From Pseudarthrobacter sp. MM222 (GTDB taxonomy: Bacteria > Actinomycetota > Actinomycetes > Actinomycetales > Micrococcaceae): 64,000 nucleotides of DNA. Below, piece after piece: positions 1 through 10,758 of this stretch. How positions within the stretch are numbered: position 1 is the first letter of the stretch; each line of letters begins with the position of its first letter. The translations under genes were made by a program, and so were the position numbers. The notes beneath the pieces are model-generated. The model saw only the letters and a program-made list of their open reading frames with translations. It made no database searches and had not been told where the DNA came from. Location of the stretch: contig NZ_OX352321.1 in assembly GCF_947090775.1 (NCBI RefSeq), positions 868,001 through 932,000 on the forward strand, given 5' to 3'.

Positions 1-86
1 ACCAAGATCACCGCGACCGTGGCGCTCAACAACACGCCACTGAGGATCAGAGCATTCCTCACCGGATGCTCAGCTTTTCTTCCCAC
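1..86 (-). CDS. partial ORF, hydrophobic N-terminus; candidate immunity or membrane protein
   Basis: Only the first 28 codons are inside the window; the gene runs off the left edge. I chose the GTG at 84-86 because a GAAAGGG stretch lies about nine bases upstream. After a short charged start (GRKAEHPVR) the frame becomes strongly hydrophobic (ALILSGVLLSATVAVIL), as expected for a signal anchor or first membrane helix. It begins about 30 bases after the stop of the RHS toxin gene on the same strand, the position where polymorphic-toxin immunity genes normally sit. The immunity role is inferred from position only; no family can be recognised from 28 residues. Confidence 0.4.
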   Translation of the reverse strand, partial: MGRKAEHPVRNALILSGVLLSATVAVIL

Positions 87-116
87 AACAACCAACCCTT
101 TCTAGGCCTGTTTTGC

Positions 117-3100
117 TCACCATCCGAGTGCGCTTTGCAGTTGGTCGCCACCGAAGCCGACAGTGCCACCTCCAAAGGCGCCTCCCCACAGTCCCACGGT
201 ATTCGTCTGGTTGTAGTTGAACATGCCGTTCAAAGTCCGAGGAGCAAAGTATGGCATCTGCCTTAGGGTGCTCACGCCGGTCTGGTTGAACGCTGGTATA
301 CGCCCCACCGGTATCGCGGCAGCACCCGCTCCAAACAGGCCTGTCGCGCCGGCCTTCACGGGGTCAATCGGCTTCCCTGCGACGACGTTCTCCAGCATCG
401 AACCTGTCCCCGCGCCCACGCCACTGATGGCCATCGTTCCGGCCTTGGCAACCATGCCGGTCGACGACAATGACATCCCTCTGGCGAGGCTGCCACCGGC
501 CGGCCCCGCCAGGCCGCCTACGGCACCGGCGAAGCCACTACCTGCGGTCTTCCCTGCAAAGTCCCAGCCGTTATTGATGCGCCATCCGTTCTGATAAAGG
601 TAGCTCGCGGCGCCTGCGCCCGCACCTACGACGCCATTGGCGCCGGCACTGACTCCGATCGCGGCCGCGGCTTGGCCTGCCGGGGCACCCGCAATAATGC
701 TCTTGGTCCACATGGCCGCGCCGCCACCTGCAGCGCCGGTGGCCGCGCCTACCGCAGTGTTGCCGAGGACCGACCACCAGTCGACCGAACCCTTTTGCGA
801 TTTCTGGGAAAAGACCGAGAGGCCACCTGAGGTCAATGCCCCAGCGATAGCTCCTGCCGCGATGATGTTTAGCCCCGGCACGAACAACGCAGCGACGCCG
901 ACGGTCACGGCAAGTCCCGCAGCAATGTATTCCCAGTGGCTCCCGGCCGATTTATCGTAGGCCTTCAGCTCGTCATCGGTGAGCGGACGCAGCCCGGTGG
1001 GGTCGGTGGTGTTGAGCGGGTTGTTGCCTGCGTAGGCGTAGGGGTTGCCGTCCCAGCCCGCGCCGAGGACGGGGGGAGGGGTCGGTGGAGAGGAAGCCTC
1101 GCGCGCCCGGGTCGTACGCCCTGGCACCGAGCCATTCCAGGCCCGCGATGTCCAGGCCTCCATTGCCGGTCAGGGTGATCCCGGCGGGCAGCACGCCCGC
1201 CAACCCGGGCACAGCACCCAGACCAGCGGCACCAGCACCGGCAGTGCCACCCGGACCCGGGTCAAGGACTGTCGGCGCGCCAATGACGGCCCAGGGGTCG
1301 GTCTGGTCGGTGGGGCGGGCGGCGCGCCAGCCCGGTGCGATCCAGGCGTCTCCGATCCCGGTAACACCACCGCGCAACGACAGAACCTGCCCGCCACCAA
1401 TGCCCGTGAGAGTGGGGACCGGGTTGGCGGTATCCCACCACAACTCGGACCCATCAATACCAGCCAGCTCGCCCAGGGCATCCACCCACAGCTCATGCCG
1501 GGAGGTTTCCATGCCGTCGGGCGTGCGGTCGGCAACGATCTTCAGCTGGCCGCTCTGGCCCCACGCATACTCGGTCCAAGACCCGTCCGGGTGGATCAGC
1601 CGGGTACGGCGGCCCAGGCCGTCGTGGACGTACTCCGTCCGGGTGCCGTCCGAGCCGGTGACGGCCAGGAGTTGCCCCGCGGCGTCGTACTCATAGGCCC
1701 GGGAACCGGACGGCGTGGATTCCCGGAGAAGGCGCCCGCCGGCGTCGTACACCCATTCCGAAACCAAAGCCGGCACCGAAACCGGCGCCGAAGTATCCGG
1801 AGTCCCATTGCGGGTAGTGGTGGCTGTGGTCATTTGCCCGGCGCCGTCGTACCCGTAACGGGTCACGACACCGGCCCGGGTCAGGGCCGTGATCCGGCCG
1901 TCCCCGTCCCGGCCGATCAGTGTGGCATCGGCTTTGTCCGGGTGGGCGCGGTCAGTGCGGCTGTGCTCGGACAGGCTCCCGTAGCGGTAAACCCATTCCT
2001 GGACGAGATCCCCGGCGGTGGCGGAGGTGATACGCCCCGAGGCGTCGTGAGTGAACACGGCCTCTCCGAGCCGGGGGTTGCTGACGGCGGTTACCCGGCC
2101 CGCAGCATCCCGGACATACGTGGTGTTGGTTCCGTGCACGTCGGTGAATCCGGCGCGGTTCCCGTCGGCGCCGTACTCCCACGACATTCCCCGGCCGCCT
2201 CGGGTGCGGGAGGTCAGCTGCCCGCGCCGGTCAAACGCCAGCTCGTGCTCCACCGCCAACCCGTCCGCGCCCGTGTAATCGGTGATGATCATGCGGCGGC
2301 GGATCAGGTCGCGCTCGACGGCGGCCAGCAGCTTCCCGTCAACCGAAGTGGAGGTTTCCCGGCCGGCCGAATCATACGACCAGGTGGTGGTGTGCCCGTC
2401 AGCATCGGTCTGGGACAGCTGCCGTCCGGCGGGATCGTAGCTGGCGGTGCTCACCCGGCCGAGTGGATCGGTGACGGAATCGACCTGGTCCGTGGCCGTG
2501 TAGGTGTGGGTGGTCACCCCGCCCAAGGGATCGGTGATCCGGACCAGGCGCCCGCGGACGTCGTATTCGAACAGGGTCCGTCCGCCGACGCCGTTGACGG
2601 TCTCGGTCAGTTCCCCGGCAGTGTTGTATTTGAACCGGCGGGTGCCGTACCAGGAGTCCTGGGAAAAGCTCAGCCGCCCGGCCTTGTCGTAGCCATACCG
2701 GGAAACGCCCCGGCCGGGGCTGCGGCGGGACAGGAGCCGTCCGCACGGGTCGTACTCGAAGGTCTCGACCTCGCCTGTGGGCAGCGTCCGGGCGGTGACC
2801 CGCTGGTCGGCGTCGTAGGCCAATTCCGTGACCGCACCGAGCGGGTCCGTGGTCTTCCAGGGCCGCCCGCACCCGTCGTACTCATAGCGGGTAACGGCAC
2901 CCGAGGGAGAGGTGACCGAGGTGATCTTCCCGGCCACGTCCCGGCCCAGGACCGTTAGGCCGCCTTCGCCGTCGACGAACTCCACCGGGTTGCCCGCCGC
3001 GTCATAAGAGATGAGCTCCGCGGAGCCGTCCACTCCCTGGACCTGTGTGGGGCGCCCGTACTTGTCAAAGCTGTATGTCGAGGACGCGAACGAGTCCTTC

Positions 3101-5736
3101 AGGGTGGCCGTCCCGGCCCTGCGGTCCGTCGTCGCGTACGTGCGGACCCCGGTGGGGTCCACGACGGCGGTCTGGGCACCGACCTTGTCGTACTCCCGCA
3201 CCCAGTCATGGCCCGCGGGGTCCGTGACCCCCACCAAGCGCGAAAGCGTGTCGTGGACAAAGCCCCAGCGGGCGCCGTCGGGCAGCACCGCGCCCGTGAC
3301 GTTGCCGAGCTCGTCGAACACCCGCTCAATGGCCCGGCCCAACGGATCCATCGTCCGGACCAGTTCACCATTGACGGCGTATTCAAGTTCGGTCCGCCCG
3401 CCGTCCGGGGCGACGAACGCCGTCGTCCGCCCCGCTGAATCGTGTTCGAATGCCCAGACGGCGCCGTCCGGGTCCTCACGCCGCACCAGTAGGCCCGCAC
3501 CGTCGTAGCCGAAACGGGTCTCAGCGCCGGACGGGCTGAGCGCCGCAACCGGGCGGCCTGCTTGGTCACGGACGATCCTCGCGACGTCCCCGGCCGCGTT
3601 CCGGGTCGAGACCAGGTCCCCGTACCCGTCGTACTCAAACCCGATCGCCACTCCTGCCGGGTCTACCACCCGGACCAGCTGCCCGTTCCGCCACTCCAGC
3701 TCGGTGCGCCCGCCCAGCGGGTCCAGGATGACCGCGGGGTCCCGCGACACGTCATCGGCATACTCATACGAGACGGCCGCCCCGGACTCCGTCACCAGGG
3801 TGGTGATGCGGTCCTGCTCATCCCAGCCGTAGGTGAGGTCCGCACCTTCCGGGGTAACGGTCCGGATTTTCCGGCCCCGCCCGTCGTAGGCATTCACCGT
3901 GACGGATCCGTCGCGCTCCGTGAAGGACACCAGGTTTCCGTGGCCGTCATACGCCATGGACTGACGCTGGTCATGGGAATCGAGCACACCGACCAGGCGG
4001 CCCTTCGCGTCGGCGATCCACGAGTTGGAGCGGGTACCGTCCTCATCCGAAACGGCTGTTACCCTGCCCGGCAAATACGCGAACCTGGTCCGGCGGCCAT
4101 GCTGGGTCACCTGCAGCACAACCCTGCCGTGTTCGTCGTAGGTGTTCTCGGCCTCAAGAACGCCCGCGGCCGAAACCACAGCCTCGATCAGGCCCTGCTC
4201 ATTCCACCGGTACGTGCGCGTCCCAAGTTCGGTTGCCACACGCGTCAGCCTGCCAGCGGAGTCGTATCCGTACTCGACGCGGCGCCCGTCCGAGGCGCGC
4301 ACCACGGCAACCAGACCAGCCACGTACTCGACGTCGAGGAAACGGCCCCGCGCATGCACCAGCCGGGCCACCGGTCCGGCACTGCCGCCGTCGGCCGGCT
4401 TCTCCCGGAGAACGGACACCGTCCGGCCGGGCCCTGACCCGGTACCGAGCCACACGCCGGCGGCGCTGTAGGCCCACCAGGCGCCTTGATTGTCCCGGAC
4501 CACCAGGACCTCGGACGTGCCCTCCGGAACGGAGTCCAGCTCCGCCAGGTCAGCCGCTTTTGCGGGCTCGCGGGTCAGCCAGTAATTCTCGCCCACCCCG
4601 CGACCCCAACCGGCGCCCTCGCGGGGAAAGTCCACCGCCCGGCCGTCGGCCATCACCCACCGACAGCCGTCATCCGAGACCGTGAGGTACTGATCCAGAA
4701 CCGAGGCCCACCCCGGACCAAACACCCCGGGCACCTCCAAACCCGACGCCAGCGAGTTGTACATCCGCGAAAGCACCACATTTGAGGCAACGCCGGCGAA
4801 CCCCAGATCCGATTCCGGCTCAATGAAGTTTCCCGTCGCGGTGTTCACGGGATCATTCGCGTACCCGCTGGTGGGCATTGCGCCCGCCGCCTTCGGCGGA
4901 TCGACCACCAGCGCTGACCGGGTCGCGTTCACGCCTGCCGCTGCCAGGGCCTCATTCACGGCCGCGTCCGAGACCGTCGAGACGTTTCCCTCACCGCCCG
5001 CGGCTGCAAACGCGTCCGCGACAGTTACCGCCCACTTCGCGTCGTTCTCGTTGGCCGTCAGATACGCCCGGTAGGCCGAGAGTACCCCTGAAGCGTCAAT
5101 CGAGCCCCAGTAGCAACTGGAAGCGAACGCGGACAGTTGATCTTCCAGCGTGCCCGGGACCGAGGACAGGCCCTCATCCAGGCCGCGGGAGTTGGCGGCG
5201 AAGGACCGAAGATTGGCTGGCCGCGCGGAGGAAGTGCCGCCCCCGTACCCGCCTCCGGGCGGCGGTGTTTCGCGGGACCCGGTATTGGCTCTTGCCGGGG
5301 CAAACCTGGGAGCATTTCCCGGCTCCGCGCCTGGCCGCTCTTCCTCGCCGAAGATCCAATCACCAGCTTGCTCGAACACATTCCGGTCGTTATGCCGCCG
5401 AACCCATTCGTTGTTCCTCTCACGCCGGGCGTCCTCTTCATGCCCGGCGTCAATCATCTGCCGTACGTATCCGGCCACCGTCCGCAACTCGGACACCAAC
5501 GCATTCGCGTCGTTCCTCGCTGTCGCAGCGTTGGCTTCAAAAACCTCAGAGAAGTGCCCGTTGAAGTCCTCCTTCGCCGACGCGACGTACGTCGCGCGCG
5601 AGCCCGACTGCTCCGCAAGCCTTGAGGCCGCCGACTCGAAGGCCGACCTCACCGACCCGGCCACGGCGTAACTGAACCGCCCACCATCAGAAGCATCTGA
5701 AGCCGGCAACATCGGCATCTCAACGAACTCGGTCAC
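117..5736 (-). CDS. RHS/YD-repeat polymorphic toxin with WXG-like N-terminus, reading frame interrupted near 1,071-1,081
   Basis: Very large RHS protein, about 1,870 residues if the frame is joined. The N-terminal ~130 residues form a helical hairpin resembling ESX/WXG substrates (motif DFNGH where WxG would be), then a Gly/Pro linker, a DUF6531-like entry (DPVNTATGNF) and dozens of YD repeats (for example YDSAGRLTRV) that build the RHS cocoon. The core ends at GARAYDPGARGFLSTDP, after which the frame breaks at a run of G/C (plus strand 1,071-1,081). The continuation in the next frame (VLGAGWDGNPYAYAGNNPLN...DPTGL) is the standard RHS closing motif, so both parts were one gene with a net +1 base. 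The C-terminal ~290 residues are Gly/Ala-rich and hydrophobic with no recognised enzyme motif. I chose GTG at 5,736 (VTEFVEMPML) behind a GGGGGG stretch; a longer frame reaches 5,805. It lies downstream of the WXG100 gene, as T7SS effectors often do. Confidence 0.88.
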
Positions 5737-5860
5737 AACCAAGGCCCCCCACTGGACAAATCTGGAAAAAGACGAACAACCATCAACACGCAGCAGGACC
5801 GGCACCCGCCGGGGAAGTAACCACCAGAGCAGGGACGGTCCGAAAGAGACTCAGGCCGGG

Positions 5861-5896
5861 CCAGGAAAACCCGAAAAACCGGACCAGGAAAACCCG
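5861..5896. repeat. 13-bp direct repeat between WXG100 and RHS genes
   Basis: CCAGGAAAACCCG occurs at 5,861-5,873 and again at 5,884-5,896 in the 257-base gap between the WXG100 gene and the RHS gene. Function unknown; it could be slippage or part of the RHS leader. Confidence 0.5.
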
Positions 5897-5993
5897 GAAC
5901 CGGCCGATAAGACCAAAACTGTGCGATAGCCAGGTAACCGCCCGCTCCCCAGAGCGGCGCGACTACCCGGCCCTCACACCCTCACGCACAGGC

Positions 5994-6275
5994 TCAGGCG
6001 CCGCCGCCAGCGGAGAAGATGTCCTGCGAGATCTTCTGCAACTGCCCCCGCAATTGCTCCAGCTCTTCTTTGGCCTTGTCCAAAGCGGCTTTCGTTTCCG
6101 GCCAGGTCGAACCACGGAACTGCGCAGCCAAAGGACCATCCCAGATATTCGGATCCGACAATACCCGTCCCTGCGCATCCAGCGCCGAGATCTGATCCGT
6201 GAAACCGCCGTTAATGATCGACTGCACCTGCCCAATCGCAGCCTTCGCTTGCTCAGTAGACAACACACGAGACAT
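5994..6275 (-). CDS. WXG100 family protein (ESAT-6-like)
   Basis: 93-residue helical protein with the diagnostic W-x-G turn at residues 45-47 (NIWDGPLAAQF) between two predicted helices (residues 6-40 and 58-87), which matches WXG100 size and architecture. No signal peptide is present, as expected for a type VII substrate or chaperone partner. The ATG at 6,273-6,275 is chosen over an upstream in-frame start because it has a strong GGGAGGAATT ribosome site. The canonical C-terminal YxxxD/E export motif is not obvious; the tail is KISQDIFSAGGGA. It is transcribed toward the RHS gene and divergent from the motor operon, so it is probably secreted with, or required for export of, the RHS protein (inference). 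Confidence 0.9.
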   Translation of the reverse strand: MSRVLSTEQAKAAIGQVQSIINGGFTDQISALDAQGRVLSDPNIWDGPLAAQFRGSTWPETKAALDKAKEELEQLRGQLQKISQDIFSAGGGA

Positions 6276-6504
6276 AGAAATTCCTCCCAAGAGACAACCG
6301 CTTCTCCGCCGGACACGTAACCGCCGGCGACCAGACGAAGCCGACGCTACCAACTCCAGCCAATAAATCCAACAAAAAGAGAAACCCCTGCGGCAAAACT
6401 ATGGCTGCCCAGATCACACGCACCCCGAGAGACCGCAATTAGTCCATTCGCGAGCGCAACCCCGTATCATGCTTGAGGCACAGCGAACAGAATGAGGGAC
6501 GATC
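6276..6504. promoter_or_regulatory. divergent intergenic region of the type VII-like locus
   Basis: 229 bases separate the WXG100 start (minus) from the lipoprotein start (plus), so promoters for both arms should lie here. The stretch contains a locally AT-richer segment (about 6,360-6,410) unlike the flanking coding DNA. I could not fix a convincing -35/-10 pair or an operator. Confidence 0.45.
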
Positions 6505-9348
6505 ATGCCCAGACGGACTTTTACGCACGACACCCCGGGGCGCAGCATTGGGCCGGGCCGGGCGCTGGGCGCCGTCCTCGTCGCCCTGGGCCTGATCGCG
6601 ACGACGTCGTGCAGCCAGGCCCCGGAGCCGAAATCGGTGGACAACCCGGTCAAGCTCCTGCAGAGCGTGCGCGTGGGCCTGTCCCCGGCGGCCGGAGTTG
6701 AGACGATAGCTGGCACCACCATCTCCGTATCCGCGGCTGGCGACTCCTCCGCGGCGGACACGAGTTACGACGCCGCCCAGGTGGTGGGTGAACTGCCGGT
6801 GCGGGTGAGCCTGCAGTACCGGGCCGGGGAGAGGTCCGGCTCCGACCTCACCGAGCTGCAAGGCCACACCGGGCCGGTCGAGATCGACCTGACACTGGAG
6901 AACCTCACGGTCAAGCCGCGGGTCATCGCATACGATGCCGCGGGCCAGACCCGCTCCGAAACCGCCCTTGTGGGCGCCCCGCTGACTATCGCTGCCTCAA
7001 CGAGGCTCACCGGTGTGCCGGCCGGTGACGTCACCGCGGGTTCCCCAGACGGCGGAACGGGGACCAACGGCGTTCTGAGCAGCACCGAGGACGGCGCCAC
7101 TGTTGTGCAGTGGGCCACCGTGCTGGCCCCGCCGCGTTCCGGCGCGAGCACCACGCTGCGCCTCGTCGCCGACGTCAGGGACTTCCAGGTCCCTGCTTTC
7201 GACGTGGCGATCCAGCCGGGCCTCAACACCGACCTCAGCGCGGACGGCGTCCTCGCCGGCGCGTTCTCCTCTGGCACGGGCTCCGAGATGGCTCTGCAGC
7301 GCCGCACCATCGCGCTGGTGTCGGATGTCAACACTGTGCTGACAAAGGCCGGATCCGCCATCACCGATGTTCGCCGAAACCTGCAGGTCACCTCCCAGAC
7401 CCTGGGTGCGAAGACCGCGGGCGAGTTGCGCGATAACTCCACGGCCCTGGCCGCGACCATGGTGGACCTGAAGGAGCAGCTGAAGAATCTCGGCGCCGAC
7501 TTGGAGTCCACAACGAAGACAACGCAGTCCACCACTGCGTCCCAGCTGAAACTGACCGTCTCTGCCGTGGACGCAATGCTGGGCGATACCTCGGCAGTGC
7601 CCACGACGGCACCAATCAACGGCGACGGCTGCGCAGCCGACGTGCCCAAGTCGGAGAAAGCGGCCACGGTCTACTCCAGCGTCCAAACCATGGCCTCCCA
7701 GCTCGACGCCTACGCGAAGGTGAGCGCCGGCTGCCGGGACATCGTGGCGGGTGCCATAAAGGACACCATGGGTCCCGAGAACCCCACCGCAGAAGAGTGC
7801 GCGGAGCAGGGCTCGATGACCTGCTCCCTCTACGGCTCCGCCGTGACCGTCACCGGGGCGCTGCTGGGCCTGGTGAAGAAGGGCGACGAGCTTGTTGGGG
7901 ACCTGCAACCGCAGGTGGTCGAGGGCGCGATCAAGGATCAGGAGGCCTCCACCGTCACGCTGGAGCAGGTGCGTGCCGATGTGGCCGTGATCCTCGACGG
8001 CGCAGAGACCCCCGAGGACTACAAGACGGCCCTCGCAAACGTGGACAAAGCGATCAAATCCGCCCAGGCCTCCACCGCCGCGACCCGCGAGGCGGTTGCG
8101 GCGGTCCGTGACAGAATCGACGGCCTGCGAGAGAAGCTGATCGACGTCGAAAAGACGGCCAATGGCGCCAGGAGCGAGTTGGGTGACGGTTCGCTTTTGA
8201 AGGGCTCGATGTTGCAGCAGAACCAGCGTCTCGCCGACGAGCTATGCAAGATGGCCGACGGCACCTTACCCCGGAAGGGGCAGCTGTCCGCCGAAGATGT
8301 GGAGCGGTTGCGCTCCTACTTGACGGCCGCTCCGTGTGAGCAGACGGATGACAACGAAAAGCCGGCGGGGGAGCTGCGCCCACCGAACGGGTTCAAGGAT
8401 CCGCTGGATGCACGGCTAAAGGACCAGACAGCTGCCTGGGACGCGGTCCTCGCGGCCACCGACACCAGCGCCCCGGACCAGGCGTTCGGTGAGTTGCAGA
8501 CGTCCATCGATGACATCGACGCCAAGCTGCACGAAATCAGCGAGGCCACGAAGGCGCTCGACCGCGCCGCCACGGGCGACGTCACGAGCACGAGGCGCGA
8601 GCTTGAGGGCCTGAACGACGGGCTCGGCGACGCGATCGAGTCCTCCGGCCGGGTCGGCACGACGCTGGCGAAGCTGAAGGAGCAGCAGGACGGGCTTGGC
8701 GAGAAGATCAAGCAGTCCCTCCGCGAAGTCTCGGCCGAGACCGCCGCCGAGGTCTTCAAGACCGTGGACGTGCAAGTGCGCCAGGTTGCCGAGATCGGCG
8801 GCGCGAGCTCCGAAGCCGTGATCACGGCCTTCAACCGCTCCATCGCCGGGTTGAAGTCCACATCGGACGAGGTGGTGAACGACGCCGAGGGCACGGTGAA
8901 CAAGCAGCGGGACGAACTGCTCGAACAAAGCGACGCCCTGGCCGCATCCCTGGCCAAGAGCACGCAGTCCTCGCTAGCGAGCATCGCTTCCGGCACTTCC
9001 GGCTCGACCCGTGACGTCGACGGCGCACGCGCCCTGCTGTCCTCAAGCCTGAACAAGGTGATGCTGGACTTGGGCGACCGAGCGGTGAACGGATCCGGCC
9101 TGCTCGGCTCCATGGCCACAAGCGCCGCCAAAGCCGGCACCGCTGACTATCAGCTGGCACTGGCATCCCAGAATGCTGAGGGGTACGCCAACATCCGGTC
9201 CCGGGACGTGGCGGGGCTGCTGCTGCGCCAGGCACAGTTCAAGGCCTCGCTCACCGCCGTCGACGAATTGCCACCGTTCCACCTCGAGGTGCCGGACGGC
9301 GCGACGTCGCAGACCCTGTACACGCTGACGATCGGCGGCGCCGCGTGA
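6505..9348 (+). CDS. large coiled-coil lipoprotein of the type VII-like locus
   Basis: 947-residue exported protein. The N-terminus has basic residues, a hydrophobic stretch (ALGAVLVALGLIA) and a lipobox-like TTSC, giving a predicted lipidated cysteine near residue 36. Residues ~45-270 look beta-rich, followed by ~600 residues of heptad-like helix (for example VDLKEQLKNLGADLEST) and a short beta-type tail. Cysteines occur as spaced groups, consistent with disulfides outside the cell. The start ATG has GAGGGA seven bases upstream. It overlaps the next gene by four bases (GTGA), so it is translationally coupled to the PBP-like protein and the motor. Long extracellular coiled-coil proteins (EsaA/YueB) are part of firmicute type VII systems; a similar scaffold role is my inference, and sequence homology was not established. 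Confidence 0.75.
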   Translation: MPRRTFTHDTPGRSIGPGRALGAVLVALGLIATTSCSQAPEPKSVDNPVKLLQSVRVGLSPAAGVETIAGTTISVSAAGDSSAADTSYDAAQVVGELPVRVSLQYRAGERSGSDLTELQGHTGPVEIDLTLENLTVKPRVIAYDAAGQTRSETALVGAPLTIAASTRLTGVPAGDVTAGSPDGGTGTNGVLSSTEDGATVVQWATVLAPPRSGASTTLRLVADVRDFQVPAFDVAIQPGLNTDLSADGVLAGAFSSGTGSEMALQRRTIALVSDVNTVLTKAGSAITDVRRNLQVTSQTLGAKTAGELRDNSTALAATMVDLKEQLKNLGADLESTTKTTQSTTASQLKLTVSAVDAMLGDTSAVPTTAPINGDGCAADVPKSEKAATVYSSVQTMASQLDAYAKVSAGCRDIVAGAIKDTMGPENPTAEECAEQGSMTCSLYGSAVTVTGALLGLVKKGDELVGDLQPQVVEGAIKDQEASTVTLEQVRADVAVILDGAETPEDYKTALANVDKAIKSAQASTAATREAVAAVRDRIDGLREKLIDVEKTANGARSELGDGSLLKGSMLQQNQRLADELCKMADGTLPRKGQLSAEDVERLRSYLTAAPCEQTDDNEKPAGELRPPNGFKDPLDARLKDQTAAWDAVLAATDTSAPDQAFGELQTSIDDIDAKLHEISEATKALDRAATGDVTSTRRELEGLNDGLGDAIESSGRVGTTLAKLKEQQDGLGEKIKQSLREVSAETAAEVFKTVDVQVRQVAEIGGASSEAVITAFNRSIAGLKSTSDEVVNDAEGTVNKQRDELLEQSDALAASLAKSTQSSLASIASGTSGSTRDVDGARALLSSSLNKVMLDLGDRAVNGSGLLGSMATSAAKAGTADYQLALASQNAEGYANIRSRDVAGLLLRQAQFKASLTAVDELPPFHLEVPDGATSQTLYTLTIGGAA

Positions 9349-10694
9349 GCTCCCGTAGCAGGATCATGACGCTGATCGTCGCGGCGGCCGCCGTCGTTGT
9401 GGCGGCTACGATCGCCCTGACCTTCACGCTGAACCGCCCCAAGGATGTGCCTCGGCCTGATCCGGTAGCAGCGACGGTTCCCGTTGAGCTGAGGGCCGAG
9501 GGCTTGCCGAAGAACTTCTCCATCGGCGTCGTCCTCACGCTGGGCCAGTCCGGCGAGCCCGGCTCCGAGTACAACCAGGCGGCTCAGGGCGCGATCGTTG
9601 CCGCACAGCGCTTCGCCCAGGGGGGCGCCGCCGTCGTACTCTCGGCCCAGAACGACCGCGGCACGGAGGACGGCGCCCGTGCCGCCGTTCGCGCGCTCGG
9701 CGAGCAGGGAGTGTCGGGTGTCGTCGTGGCGACCACAGGTCCGCAGGCCCGGGCCGCGGCTAAGACCGCCGAGGAGCTCGGCCTCCCGGCGATCCTGCCT
9801 TACGCCCAACCGTTGGACCCCGCGCCGGCCACCTGGACCACTGGGCCGTCGGGCGAATCGGCCGAGGCCGCCCTTCGAACCGCGCTAAACGGCAAGAACA
9901 GGGTGCTGCTCGTCGCGGACGGCGGTGAGATCCCGCCCACGGCCGGGATTGCGCAGACCCTGAGCCTCGACGGCTTCGAACAGGTGACGGACCTGGCCCA
10001 GGAGGCCGCCATCCAAACAGGCGACCAGCTGCGCCCACCTGTCGAGGGCGCCCCCACAGGTGCGGAGTCCACGAGGGTCGCCGAGCCCGCGGACGCCGTG
10101 GTCGTCTCGGCCGCCACCCCGCAGCGTCTGGCCCGGCTGGTCCAGGCCCTGCAGTCCCGCGACGTGTCCGTCCCCCTGATCATTCCGGCCGGTGCTACCG
10201 CCCCGGCCTTCGCCTCCACGCTTGCCGAACTCGACGGCGCCGCCTCCGGGCAGCTGGTCAGCGTTGCCCCGGCCGGCGGCGACGCGACGGCGCTCCAGCA
10301 GGACGCCCACGGACGCGGGATGTCCGCTTTCCTCTCCGCCGTGCGCCTGGCATCCGGCGACCCGGAGATCAAGAATTTGACGGCCGACGCCACGTTCGCC
10401 GCGGACGCATGGGCGGCGGACTCATGCAGCCACGACGCCGTCGTCGCCCTCGTGCGGGCGGCCGCGTTGGCTGACAGCGGTGATCCGGTCAAGGTCGGCG
10501 CGGCGTTGCGCACTATGTCGTTCGGCCCCGGTGAGGGCCTCGCCGGGCCGGCGCTGGATTTCTCGCGCTCCGGGGCGCTGAGCGCGGAGACAGTCCCGGT
10601 CTACGCATCCTCCCAGGACCTGGGCCTGCGCCCGCCGGACGAGAACGCCCCGCGGCTCGTCTGGGTGCCGGCGCCGGCGCCGGCAACACCCTGA
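9345..10694 (+). CDS. membrane-anchored type I periplasmic-binding-protein-like protein
   Basis: 449 residues: an uncleaved-looking N-terminal transmembrane segment (residues ~8-28, LIVAAAAVVVAATIALTF) followed by a domain with the Leu/Ile/Val-binding-protein pattern. NFSIGVVLTLGQSG, YNQAAQGAIVAAQRF, LSAQNDRGTEDGARAAVRAL and GVSGVVVATTGPQARAAA correspond to the first lobe of Peripla_BP_6 proteins, and later segments to the second lobe. No transporter permease or ATPase accompanies it; instead it sits between the coiled-coil lipoprotein and the FHA-FtsK motor. A ligand-sensing or structural role at the outer face of the membrane is inferred. The GTG start overlaps the previous stop. The tail is Ala/Pro-rich. 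Confidence 0.72.
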   Translation: MSSRSRIMTLIVAAAAVVVAATIALTFTLNRPKDVPRPDPVAATVPVELRAEGLPKNFSIGVVLTLGQSGEPGSEYNQAAQGAIVAAQRFAQGGAAVVLSAQNDRGTEDGARAAVRALGEQGVSGVVVATTGPQARAAAKTAEELGLPAILPYAQPLDPAPATWTTGPSGESAEAALRTALNGKNRVLLVADGGEIPPTAGIAQTLSLDGFEQVTDLAQEAAIQTGDQLRPPVEGAPTGAESTRVAEPADAVVVSAATPQRLARLVQALQSRDVSVPLIIPAGATAPAFASTLAELDGAASGQLVSVAPAGGDATALQQDAHGRGMSAFLSAVRLASGDPEIKNLTADATFAADAWAADSCSHDAVVALVRAAALADSGDPVKVGAALRTMSFGPGEGLAGPALDFSRSGALSAETVPVYASSQDLGLRPPDENAPRLVWVPAPAPATP

Positions 10695-10758
10695 CAACCT
10701 GTCCCCGGCTCGCCCCTGAGCCGTCGGGTCACCATTCCACCACGGAAGGAGCGCCCCG

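Noticed and set aside
1045..2958. Plus-strand 637-codon open frame opposite the RHS gene
   Set aside because: Gly/Pro/Arg-rich shadow of YD-repeat coding sequence with no domain or start signal.
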